NCBI GenBank assembly: GCA_022606425.2
Contig: JAHDVF020001501.1
Coordinates: 868,001 to 932,000 of the forward strand
Length of the DNA: 64,000 bases
Direction: 5' to 3'
From: Lepidostoma basale
Taxonomy: Eukaryota > Arthropoda > Insecta > Trichoptera > Lepidostomatidae
Shown: positions 55,521 through 64,000 of the stretch, in pieces
How positions within the stretch are numbered: the stretch's first letter is position 1
Layout of the letters: the number at the start of each line of letters is the position of its first letter
The notes under the pieces: model-generated
The model's input: the letters and a program-made list of their open reading frames with translations, nothing else
The model's database searches: none
Told to the model about the DNA's origin: nothing
Made by a program: the position numbers and the translations under genes

Positions 55521-55794
55521 TGGTGTTTTTTACATGGCTTAATATGAAGGGATCAAAATAGAAAGGTTTTTGTATAAGTGGGATTGTACTTCACTTGTAC
55601 TTGTATTGCGTATGTGGGATGAACCTATAGGCATACTCCTGTGTACAGGCAACCGTAGGAACAAGGGTTCGGAAAATGCTGTCTGCGGTATGAAAGTCTC
55701 TAAATATAGGTAAACAACATCCACTTTTTGTAATAATATTTATTTTCTGTATGTAAAAAATATTATTTTTAACCATCAAAAAAACTTTATTCTT

Positions 55795-55905
55795 CTTCTT
55801 TCAGTGTCATGTCAGGTCTCCTCGACGTTGACTATCACTTGAGAGTAGGCGTCTCTGTCCCTGGCAGTTCGAAACAGTTCTTAAAAGTACAATATACTCG
55901 TAAAG
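55795..55905 (-). mobile_element. LINE family I extreme 3' end
   Basis: The minus strand reads LFRTARDRDAYSQVIVNVEE with an AAGAAGAA tail. A second copy lies immediately to the right. Confidence 0.75.
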
Positions 55906-55939
55906 TACTTAAGTACAATAATTCAATATTAAATTTAAT

Positions 55940-56112
55940 ATCTCTTCTTCTTCGCGTGCCATATCAGGTCCCCCTGACGTTGGTAATCACTTCGGTGAAG
56001 GTTTCTCTATCTTGCGCAACCCGGAACAGCTCCCCCACATGTCTCATCCCGGTCCAGTCTCTTATATTGCACAGCCAAGACGTTTGCCTTCTACCAGGAC
56101 CACGTTTTTAAT
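55940..56112 (-). mobile_element. LINE family I C terminus
   Basis: The minus strand reads RGPGRRQTSWLCNIRDWTG, MRHVGELFRVAQDRETFTEV and ITNVRGT, then a stop. Same end as 36430-36565. Confidence 0.85.
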
Positions 56113-56380
56113 TTAATAATTCAGTTTTAATTTAATTTAATAATTCAGTATAAATTAGTTCCCTTGTTGCCCTGTGACAAGTACGGAGAAGGATCTAATT
56201 CTGGCTTCTGGCATGATCCAGTTATAAGATTTCTGACCTAACGATGTATGACAAAGGTGCCATTAACACAAAAAAGAAATAAGGACATTTAATTTCTTGT
56301 GTGAACCCTAACCACCGTAAAAGGGTGTTCGGTTTTTTGTCCCTGATAGATATCGCCAACAGCGACAGCATAGATTGTTT
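56112..56380. other. No assignable feature
   Basis: Ordinary sequence preceding LINE Q; AATTTAATTTAATAATTCAG is locally duplicated. Confidence 0.4.
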
Positions 56381-56680
56381 TACCTCCCGGCCGTCAGAAC
56401 CAACCTGCCTCTGGTGACACCGTTGGGAAGAGCAATTAATCTGCGGAACGCGCTCTCCTCGGAGATCGACGTCTTTCATATTAGTGAAAGTACGTTCAGA
56501 AGGAAAATACTAAAAATTCTGGAGAGTATCCTGTCTTCCTAATGTTGAATCATCTCTCATGCGTTTCTGGTAGTACACTATAAACAATTTAATATATTAC
56601 CTGTTCTCAATAGATGCCTTAAAAATTAATTTTGTAATGTCTGTTGATGAAATAAACTGATTTGATTTGTATGAAATACA
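56380..56680 (+). mobile_element. LINE family Q 3' end
   Basis: Forward without a stop over the coding part: LPAVRTNLPLVTPLGRAINL, RNALSSEIDVFHISESTFRR, KILKILESILSS. It ends ATAAACTGATTTGATTTG. Better preserved than the copies at 53060 and 23885. Confidence 0.87.
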
Positions 56681-57455
56681 TATTTTGGTGCGGGTGATTT
56701 GCGCGTGCGATTAATAAAAATCAAAGCTAATAAATAGTAGAACATATTTATTTCGAAAGATACTTTACTTTGAGTGAATTAAAATAGAGAAAGATGACGC
56801 GATTGTAGACAAATGTGTGCAAGCGCGAGACAAGATAACGCTTGCAAAGAGACGTGCGTGCTAGAGGACACTTCTGAGGCCAGTGTTAAAACTAGGTCTT
56901 TGTCTCCAGACGTTGTCGTTACGCTTATTAAGGTTAGTTACATGTATGGAATTATATTCCCACTATATCGAGTTCCATCTGGATGCCAAATTAACTTGAA
57001 TTTTTAGTAAATTATTTAAAAATATTTTTAATGAAAATAAGTATATCTGTAAGTTATATTTTGGAACATGGTCATATGCAAAACGGGTTTATCAATGGTT
57101 TATCAAAATAATCAAATGGATATGGTATTCTTATGTTCTCAAGCGTTCTGCTATAGTTATGTGTGGGACGGTGTTGAGAGCTGAAAGTGTGCTGATTACT
57201 CACGGGAAGGTGAGTGGCACGGAAAACTCATCAGCTCGAAGGCGCCAGAGCGAGACGGCCTGTTCTACATAACATAATGTAGCTTCCTTGAATATTGGCA
57301 ATTTGTTTAAAAGAGTAATACATTGTTCACACATAGATAATTTGCCGTTTATACTTATTATTCACTCTCTTACTCGAGTTAACTCGTTGATAATACCTAA
57401 AACCTAACCCTCTCGTGCAATCACAATTTCACTAATGTAATTTTATAAAAAAAAA
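56680..57455. other. Unassigned stretch
   Basis: Mixed composition, with GC-richer phrases at 56810-56930 and 57150-57270. No domain-bearing frame. Possibly unique host sequence. Confidence 0.4.
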
Positions 57456-57459
57456 TGAT

Positions 57460-57635
57460 AAACTTTAGGCATTAACTCTGTGGAATTCCAATATTTAAAT
57501 TTTATTTATAAATGAAAAAAAATGTTTTTTTCACTTTTAAACTCCACATTTCAAAAGTGGATTTTGATATGTTTTTATAAATAAGAAAAAATTAACTTAA
57601 GCATCCTTTTAAAATTCTTACTTTTGTTAAGAAAT
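57460..57635. repeat. Dispersed repeat R copy 2
   Basis: GCATTAACTCTGTGGAATTCC and CATCCTTTTAAAATTCTTA correspond to 23410-23560. Internally TTTTTCACTTTTAAA / ATTTCAAAAGTGGA form a loose inverted repeat. Confidence 0.6.
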
Positions 57636-57639
57636 ACAA

Positions 57640-58088
57640 TATAACTAACTAACAAACCATCACGACGTCTCTCCGAAAGGGTATACAGAAAGAATGGACT
57701 GCCACACTTTAACCAATGCGACACTACATCCTGAATTCAAATACTGAACGATGAAATAAGGATTGCATCATAAGTAAAATTAAAAAGGGATCCCTAAGAT
57801 GGTTTAAACATATGGAACGAATGGAAAAGAGAAGAATGCTTTATATGCTGTATATAAGCAGTGTGCGTAGAAAGAGAAGCTGTAAAAGACCAAAAAAAGC
57901 ATGGCCTGATCAATTAATCAAATACTAATAGGCAGCCACATTCGAAGTCGTAAAAATCGACGAGCATGCATGTTACGGTGTATGAATATAGAGGAAGCTC
58001 TAGAGATATGTCAGAAAAAAGCACTATCCCAAATCATCCAATCTGCCTACTCCTCTAGAGGAAAACCTTGTGATGGTTAGTTAATTAT
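57640..58088. mobile_element. Outward-facing LINE H pair
   Basis: 57642-57738 is a minus-strand H tail of the chimeric (42291-type) arm, including the GACACTACATCC block. 57739-58085 is a plus-strand H 3' region (RRMLYMLYISSVRRK, ending CTTGTGATGGTTAGTTA). The two start back to back with no spacer. Confidence 0.8.
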
Positions 58089-58355
58089 TATATAATATTA
58101 ACTGTTTAAATAAAAAAACCTTGTTAAAAATATCACAATTGATTATTTTTTGTCGCGCCAGCCATTCTCTAACCAATCTCTAAGTGATCCGTTTCTCTAA
58201 GCATCGTCAGATCTTACAACCAACCTGACGTGAACCTGAACCTAATTACTGTTTTTCCCATCTTAATTAAAATTGTTCACAATATTGTGTGTAGTTTCTT
58301 CCCCTCCTGATAATTTTGTTTATAAACTAAGCTTTTCTGATGTATTTTTAGTTGA

Positions 58356-58407
58356 TTGTAAGACCCGATGATGCTAACATCAATTAGCGAAACAGCTGTC
58401 GCTACAA
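58356..58407 (+). ncRNA. Hammerhead-like motif, family F, one box substitution
   Basis: CCGATGA (C at U4), helix II TGCTA...TTAGC (alternatively a small GATG/CATC hairpin), GAAA, the eight-base palindrome ACAGCTGT, C17. Helix I pairs TTGTA with TACAA plus a C-G next to the core, separated by a small internal loop. The long palindrome can pair between two copies. The CTGATGA form of the box is seen in the partial F copies at 37711 and 60430. Confidence 0.65.
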
Positions 58408-58436
58408 AATATAATCAATTGTGATATTTATAACAA

Positions 58437-58648
58437 TATTATAACCAGATGGGTGCCCCGCGAAAAGAGACCAAGAGGCAGACCGAGGAAAAGATGGGCG
58501 GATTGCGTGGAAGAAGATTGTGAGAAAATGGAAGGAGGTGGGGAATGGAGAGAGATGGCCAGAGACAGAAGTCAGTGAAGGACCGTTGTGGAGGAAGCCA
58601 AATCCCACACCGGGATGTAGCGCCGAGAAATGAATGAATGAATGAATG
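58437..58648 (+). mobile_element. LINE family P 3' end with target-site duplication
   Basis: Encodes REKRPRGRPRKRWADCVEED, EWREMARDRSQ, stop, EEAKSHTGM and ends in (ATGA)n. It is flanked by GATATTTATAACAA (58423-58436) and GATATTTATAGCAA (58649-58662), 13 of 14 bases identical, a retroposition footprint that also proves it is younger than the family F element it split. Confidence 0.88.
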
Positions 58649-58744
58649 ATATTTATAGCAAAGGTTTTTTTTTTAAACAGTTAATAATGTTGAAATATCA
58701 AAGTGTTAGCAAAAAAGATGTCCTGCTTAGTGCTTAATAAACAT

Positions 58745-59052
58745 AAATCTCCATAGATGGCGTTAGTATGTAGATTATATAAAGAGTAATCTTAAAAAGA
58801 TTAACATATGTAATCAAAATCTTCATAGATGGCACATTGAAACTGACATAGGACTTTAACATACTCGTATATACAACTTCCAAAAAATTTGTCGTACATG
58901 GTCATAAAGAAAGGTGGAATCGGGGAATTTTGTAATTACATAAAGCGTGCGCTTAACCCAACCAATGACAGGTCATAAGTCCTGTAAACACCTTGATCAA
59001 CCATATTCTGTTTCCAATTTCCATCTTCGTCTCTATTGAAATACAATCAAAC
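58745..59052 (-). mobile_element. Element G copy 4
   Basis: GATGGCGTTAGTATGTAGAT, AACCAATGACAGGTCATAAG, CCATATTCTGTTTCC and TCTCTATTGAAATACAATCA align with copies 1-3. A short internal duplication of AATCTTCATAGATGGC is seen (58746, 58817). Confidence 0.75.
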
Positions 59053-59830
59053 CAAAACAATTGATTATTTAATTATGATCGTTAAGAAATACTTTTTTAA
59101 ATTACGTTTTTATACCGCTGCGAATGTGAATGCGTGTTCCCGTGATTACGAGGCTTTAAGAAAAGCGGTTAGAATTACCTACTTAGACGTACATTGATAT
59201 TTTCACATCGGGACCTCACGACCCTAAAGCTGGCAGCATTACAGTAATGGCGGGGCTTACACCCCGAGCTGAGAACACCGTGAAGTAAGAACAGGGAGAT
59301 GTTATAACAGCTAGGACGAACGGAGGACTCACGCATTAAGCGCGCCGATACACGACTGTTCCGTGTTCTATTACTCTCTCCTAAGAGCTATCGCCATTAA
59401 ACTCTTTATTCTAGCCTAAAATACCGAGAGCGGCCTGTAACGCTGTACGTACATTCTTTACAGCCAGCTCAGTAAGTAGTATTACTCGAAAATCGTAAAA
59501 AGTAATCACCTGAAAATTCGCTTGAACCAATAAATTTAACAATGCTTTCACTCCATTATATAGTTACATTAAAATCCTAACCCCACTTTAACTATCCAAC
59601 ACAACCAAATCTTACAAATTATTATGTTACGTAACGAAATCTGACGTTATCTTACCCAACCTAACATAATAAACTCACTTAACCTCACCGTCTTATCTCG
59701 TTAATGTTTATGCGGCTCCCTTACCATACATTACATCACGATTTCTTGACCCCTTCTCCTTTTGAGACTACGGTAGGCTTCTACAATATAAATTTCTCTC
59801 GGTACCGGAAATTCTTTTGCCTTAACCTCT
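59052..59830. other. Unassigned stretch, GC-richer at 59190-59470
   Basis: No repeat partner or domain. It has the look of unique host DNA. Confidence 0.4.
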
Positions 59831-59832
59831 AC

Positions 59833-60250
59833 TTAACTTAACTTACCATCACGCCGTCTCCCCGGAGGGGTAGGCAGAAAGAATGGAACGCCACACTGTT
59901 TTGTCCTGACATACTTCTCTCGCTTCCTCTACATTCATACATCTTGTCATGCACGCACGTCGATTTCTCCGACTCCTCACGTGTTCTCCGGTGACTCCGA
60001 CCTTCCTCTATTTCTAGCTCCGTTCACGCCGTTTACATATACCATCTTTACCATTCTGTCTTCACTCATTCTTTCCATGTGTCACCACATTCACTTCTTA
60101 TACTTGCATTTGTCACTCTAACATATACAGATTTATCACACATTCGTCTTAGAGATCTCATTTCTACTGCATTTATTCTACTTTCATCTTTCTTTTGCCA
60201 GTTCCATGCTTCACTTCCATACATAAGGGTCGGCACAAGAACACCACCTT
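59833..60250 (-). mobile_element. LINE family H, 3' region with internal deletion
   Basis: The minus strand from 60247: GVLVPTLMYGSEAWNWQKKD, ESRINAVEMRSLRRMCDK, then a jump near 60080 to the ERM--DRMVKMVYV-like and RRACM-R-MNVEEAR blocks, ending in the CCATCACGCCGTCTCCCC block at 59847. The tail is TTAAGTTAAGTT. Confidence 0.85.
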
Positions 60251-60289
60251 AACCTCTTTATTGATACTATTGATTTGTCAATATATTCA

Positions 60290-60592
60290 CATTATTACTT
60301 CCTCTTTTTTACAATTATAAGCACGTTTGTTCATCTTTTAATAAATATATTTATAATTGTTAATGTAAAAACTTTGTTTCATATCACATTTATTTTACTT
60401 TACCACCAACCAATGTTGACATCATCAGGTGTTACAAAAATATATATCGAATGTCAAATTCGATTCGTCAAAGTCGAACACAAAGATTCGAAAAATAACG
60501 AAAATTTTACATTTGATATACATTTTTGTATCACCTTTCGTAAAGTAAAATAAATGTGATATAAAACAAAGTTTTTGCATAAACAATTATCT
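60290..60592. mobile_element. Family F inverted element, cores deleted
   Basis: Left arm 60345-60440 (minus: CACCTGATGATGTCAACAT... GTGGTAAAGTAAAATAAATG) and right arm 60538-60592 (plus: GTAAAGTAAAATAAATGTG, AAACAAAGTTTTTGCAT). CTGATGA is intact on the minus strand (about 60429-60423), but the GAAA and palindrome block is missing, as at 37640. Confidence 0.7.
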
Positions 60593-60596
60593 TCTT

Positions 60597-61000
60597 CTTC
60601 TTCTTCGTCAGCCCTTATCGGTCCACTGCTGGACATAGGCCTCCTCCCTTCCCTTCCACTCGTCTCTATCTCCTGCCAGCCGTAGCCACATTTTCCCTCC
60701 CACGGTAGCAATGTCGTCGGCCCACCTTTTTTGCGGCCTGCCGATGTTTCTCCTATTCTCCCATGGTCTCCACCTTATTATTTTCTGGGTCCATCTATCC
60801 TCACTTTGTCTCGCCACATGACCGGCCCATTGCCACTTCAGTCTCGCTAGTCGTTCCAAGATGTACGTTATTTTTGTTCGGCGACTAATCTCCTCATTTC
60901 TGATTCTATCTCGGAGACTGACGCCGAGCATATGTCTTTCCATTGAACGCTGCGTGCAATTATAAAATGTTAAAATATCATATTGTTTCGGCCAAAACAA
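60597..61000 (-). mobile_element. LINE family L-like C terminus, 130-codon open frame
   Basis: From 60963 downward: NCTQRSMERHMLGVSLRDRI, RNEEISRRTKITYILERLAR, LKWQWAGHVARQSEDRW, NIGRPQKRWADDIATVGG, EEAYVQQWTDKG and a stop, then GAAGAAGAAGAAG. No stop interrupts it. The first part of the frame (before 60963) belongs to other sequence. Confidence 0.9.
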
Positions 61001-61370
61001 TGGACTATTTAAATAAATTTATCTATACATAAAGTTTCACAGTTAATAAAGCCTAAAATATTATCGGCTGATCATATACTTTTATATAAAAAAGGAGATA
61101 TTCATTTTAAAAATTGATATTACTATTTGTCATCGATGTAAAATAATAAAATAGACCTCATAACGAAAAACAATATTGAAACATCTATTATTTGAATCCA
61201 TAAAGAAAATATCCCTGAATTCAAAAGGGTAAGACTTAATCAGCTTGCATGACAATATTGTCTTTTTCATAAAATATATATATCATGTTGAAAGGAAATC
61301 AAAAACAGATATATTCAACTGAAAAAAGATATATATGTATCACGTGATATAATCGTCATTTTTTATAAAA
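61000..61370. other. No assignable feature
   Basis: AT-rich sequence without matches. Confidence 0.45.
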
Positions 61371-61396
61371 GTCCTCAAATCAGGATTAATTGTATC

Positions 61397-61650
61397 TTTT
61401 TTTTTTTTTTATTATGTACACAACAGGTCGTTTGGACCCAATTACTGTATACAATTTTTATTTTTTAGCTTTTATATTGATTCTTATGACATGTGATAGG
61501 TAGCCAATCTATCGCCATTTTATTGTCACGTAAATTCTACACCAGACCAAAGACAGTGTGACAATCACACTGCCATCGCCGGGAATCGAACCCAGGACCT
61601 TCAGCATGGAAGTCAGAGCTTGTAACCACTCTGCCACGAAGGTCGTCAAT
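61397..61650 (-). mobile_element. tRNA-derived SINE copy 4, full length, nested in element G
   Basis: Minus strand: the head GTGGCAGAGTGGTTACAAGC and B box GGTTCGATTCCC, GTGTGATTGTCACACTGTC, the CAGTAATTGGGTCCAAACG end and a poly-A of about 16 (seen as T on the plus strand at 61397-61411). It splits G's ATTGTATC|TC...AATAGAGACG region. Confidence 0.9.
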
Positions 61651-62039
61651 AATAGAGACGAGAATAATCTTAATAGAGACGAAGATGCAAATTGTTATTT
61701 GGTAACAGAATATGGTAGTCGAGGCGTTTACAGGACTTATGACCTGTTATTGGTTGGGTTAAGCGAACGCTTTATGTTAACATTCCCCATTCCACCCTTT
61801 TTATGAACACACCACGTCTGACAAATTTTTGGAAGTTGTATATATGCAACTAAGTTTCACCACACTTCACATGTTACTAGTTCAATCTACACTAGCGCCA
61901 TCTATTAAGAATAGGTATAAGCATTAAGCAGAAAATCTTTAATGCAATGTGAAAGGCTATATTTGCTAGACAACGCCAGGAGAATACTTCTCCAATTTTT
62001 ATGCTTTTTTAAACTTGGACCAGTTTTTGGTTTTTTCAA

Positions 62040-62206
62040 GAATGTTACCAATATTTGTAGACAAATACTGGATTTTACCCATTACGAGTTAATCATTTTT
62101 AAGGATTAATTGTATCTCAATAACGATTAAAATGATTAACCCGTAAATTAAAAATGATTAACCCGCAATGGGTAAAATCCAGTATTTGTCTACAAATATT
62201 GGTAAC
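62040..62206. repeat. Palindromic end of element G copy 5
   Basis: Arms 62043-62098 and 62150-62206 are reverse complements (GTTACCAATATTTGTAGACA against its complement, then CTGGATTTTACCCATT). The centre holds AAGGATTAATTGTATCTC, the start motif of element G, and a duplicated AATGATTAACCCG. The structure suggests that two G ends were joined head to tail. Confidence 0.82.
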
Positions 62207-62219
62207 GTCCTCAAATCAG

Positions 62220-64000
62220 TTTATTACATTAAGCACGTCTATACAACGATATAGAGCTAATCTTGTATTTGTATTTATATACCATAGTAAATGTATCTGG
62301 CCTACATGCCAAATTTTAGTACATACTTAGCAGAACTAAATGTTTACGACTTTTACTTGGAACTTTGCGAACTTTATAAAATTGGCCAGTAATGAAATGT
62401 CCATGTGCCAATAAACTCTAAACATCCCATTTGACGGATATAATTTTAGAGCTTGTTACGAATAAGTTTAACATATTTATTATTCCATTAGAAAGTTTAA
62501 CAGAACAGTTAACCTACTTATATTGCAAATAATAATTAAAGCGTTAATATCCATCACATTATTGTTTCATCAAAGCTTACTTAAAGTGAAGCGTATTTTT
62601 TCTTCAAGTACATTACTTTGCCTTATTTCTTTATAATGAATATATTATATTATATTTTAATAAGCGTTACTCTAGTATTTAACCTTGGGTTACAACCGAA
62701 ACATGTTTGTCAGTCAAAAAATAAAGTGTTTTGAAAATTCAAAGTGTTATTCTATTTATTGAAAAACAATAAAAGGACACTTTTTACAAAAATCTTTCGA
62801 GCCAATAGACATCCCCCCTCAGTGTAAAAATTTAAATAAAAAATTTGACAAAATCATTACTTATTATATATTTAATTAAAGAAGGGAAAGTAAATTAAAT
62901 CTAGAAGTAGTACAAAAAAAAATTATAAATAAATTATTGGACTTGAAGTTAATTTTATTAATAATTTATATTATTTACTCATTATTTTTAATCGTTTTTT
63001 TATTTCTAAAATTTCAATGTAATTTAATATTATTTTTTTACTATTAAGTTGTAAAATTTCAACGCCGTTATCTTTATAGAGACACTTCCGAAACTTTCGG
63101 AAGTGTAAATATTATGTTTTAAAAAATTCAAATGATAAATGCACCGAGTAATGGACCCTGAAAAATGTAAATAGTATTATATATTTTAAAAAATATTAAT
63201 TGTGGTTTTGAATTTGTCGACGGTAGATGAAACATTCTCGTACTCCACAGTTGATTATTTTGATTAAATCAAAATAAGAATAGATTACATTTGCTTTATA
63301 GAGAAATCTGGAAGCTGGCAGCTGAAAGCTGATTATAACATTTTAGAATCATTGGCTCGTTCTGTTTAACTAACTTAACTAACTGGCTATCTCGGATAAC
63401 TGAATTCCATTCTACTACCGTCAACAAATGTTTAAAATTTCCCCCTAAAGAGTTCACATTCATTAAATACGCAATCAAAAATATTTTGCTATTTGCCTGG
63501 TAAATTATTTTCAATGCAATTTTGAAAAAAAATGCCATTTATGTTTCGTAATAATAAAAATATTCGGCGAGATATTTCTCGATAATATTTTTTTCCATTG
63601 CAAGATCTTTGCTGTCGCACAATCTGGTATCCATGCATATAACATGTACACTAAAGAAGAAATTAATATTGCTTATCATTTGTTCACATCATGTTTACTG
63701 CATCACGGTTAGACCCAGCTCATCAAAATCCTTTATATACTCTAATGTCCACAAAAAAAAAATTCAAGTTTTAGAACTAACAGTTAATAAATACTCAGTA
63801 ATAACCAAATAAGAACGAGCCGGACTACACCATCCAAACAAGGAGGTCCATTACATATTTTAAAAACCAATCATATCCAAAAACAACGTTTCTTAGATGT
63901 TAATTAACTTTGCAGCAAACCAATCCTTATTATTATAGCTAAAAAATAATATATTTAGATAGAATGAACTAAAATAGAATGTGTCTTGATCTCGTTACGA
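62220..64000. other. Unassigned AT-rich end of window
   Basis: No reading frame with a domain and no interspersed repeat beyond a possible decayed family E scrap at about 62695 (ACCGAAACATGTTTG) and the hairpin at 63082. Confidence 0.45.
63082..63106. repeat. Perfect short hairpin, 12-base arms
   Basis: ACACTTCCGAAA, a single C, then its exact complement. It is GC-richer than its surroundings. It could be an isolated structural motif or a scrap of an unknown element. Confidence 0.9.

Larger units (their letters stand above)
58095..58692. mobile_element. Family F inverted element, split by a LINE
   Basis: Left arm 58100-58150 (minus): ACTGTTTAAATAAAAAAACC, TCACAATTGATTATTTTTTG. Right arm 58355-58436 plus its continuation 58649-58692, in which a LINE P insertion separates GATATTTATAACAA from its duplicate. 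The plus core carries the hammerhead-like motif described next. Confidence 0.8.
61371..62219 (+). mobile_element. Element G copy 5 with 13-base target-site duplication and nested SINE
   Basis: GTCCTCAAATCAG at 61371-61383 is repeated exactly at 62207-62219. Between them the element starts GATTAATTGTATC, is split by a SINE (61397-61650), resumes AATAGAGACGAG and carries the usual G body (GTTGGGTTAAGCG, ACACTAGCGCCATCTATT). It ends in a palindrome (62040-62206) whose arms contain CAATGGGTAAAATCCAGTAT. Confidence 0.85.

Overview
This window looks like non-coding, repeat-saturated DNA from an insect, most likely a lepidopteran (moth or butterfly). It is AT-rich, has no convincing host exon, rRNA or functional tRNA, and no operon-like gene density. 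Almost everything recognisable is a piece of a mobile element. The lepidopteran call rests on the protein style of the LINE remnants (for example YGAETWTL, AMERAMLG and AVEMRSLRRMCG motifs), a tRNA-derived SINE, and a Helitron-type 3' end. It is an inference, not a proof.

Four layers can be read. (1) LINE debris. At least ten kinds of non-LTR reverse-transcriptase 3' ends are present (called H, I, J, K, L, N, P, Q, an L2/CR1-like type and a YADD fragment). Nearly all are 5'-truncated and carry stops or frameshifts. Family H, with a (TTAG)n tail, has about 20 pieces on both strands. (2) Small elements whose centres resemble hammerhead ribozymes. Six sequence families (A-F) share the layout CTGANGA-like box, helix II hairpin, GAAA, a short palindrome (ACCGGT, ACATGT or ACAGCTGT) and a cleavage-site base. 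Many occur as inverted pairs with their tails pointing outward. Six loci keep both the CTGANGA and GAAA boxes. Such motifs are known in Penelope-like retroelements and retrozymes. No Penelope reverse transcriptase is visible here, so these copies would be non-autonomous. (3) Other mobile DNA. There is a 5.95 kb Helitron-like insertion (46590-52544) inside a (TA)n tract, carrying internal duplications and LINE pieces. There is a 470 bp MITE (34252-34721) with a fused mini-transposase reading frame. Four SINE copies and five copies of an unnamed element G are present, two G copies with visible target-site duplications. A 2.1 kb structure (42291-44396) has 615 bp inverted arms ending in LINE-H tails. 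(4) Interspersed AT-rich or modestly GC-rich stretches with no assignable content.

Layout: 1-9 kb holds LINE 3' ends plus elements A, B, D and E and an RT fragment with YADD. 9-16 kb holds a SINE, C and A palindromes, an L2-like LINE tail and D elements. 16-25 kb holds LINE H/L/I pieces, SINEs, element G and tandem repeats. 25-34 kb holds LINE K/H/N pieces and elements G, A and E. 34-42 kb holds the MITE, LINE H/I pieces and B, F, C, A and D elements. 42-46 kb holds the large inverted repeat and LINE K/L pieces. 46.4-53 kb is the Helitron and its (TA)n surroundings. 53-62 kb holds LINE Q/H/I/P/L pieces, element F and G with a nested SINE. 62.2-64 kb has only one short perfect hairpin.

No genes work together here in a pathway. 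The one recurring theme is small RNA-folding modules and LINE 3' ends arranged as outward-facing inverted dimers.
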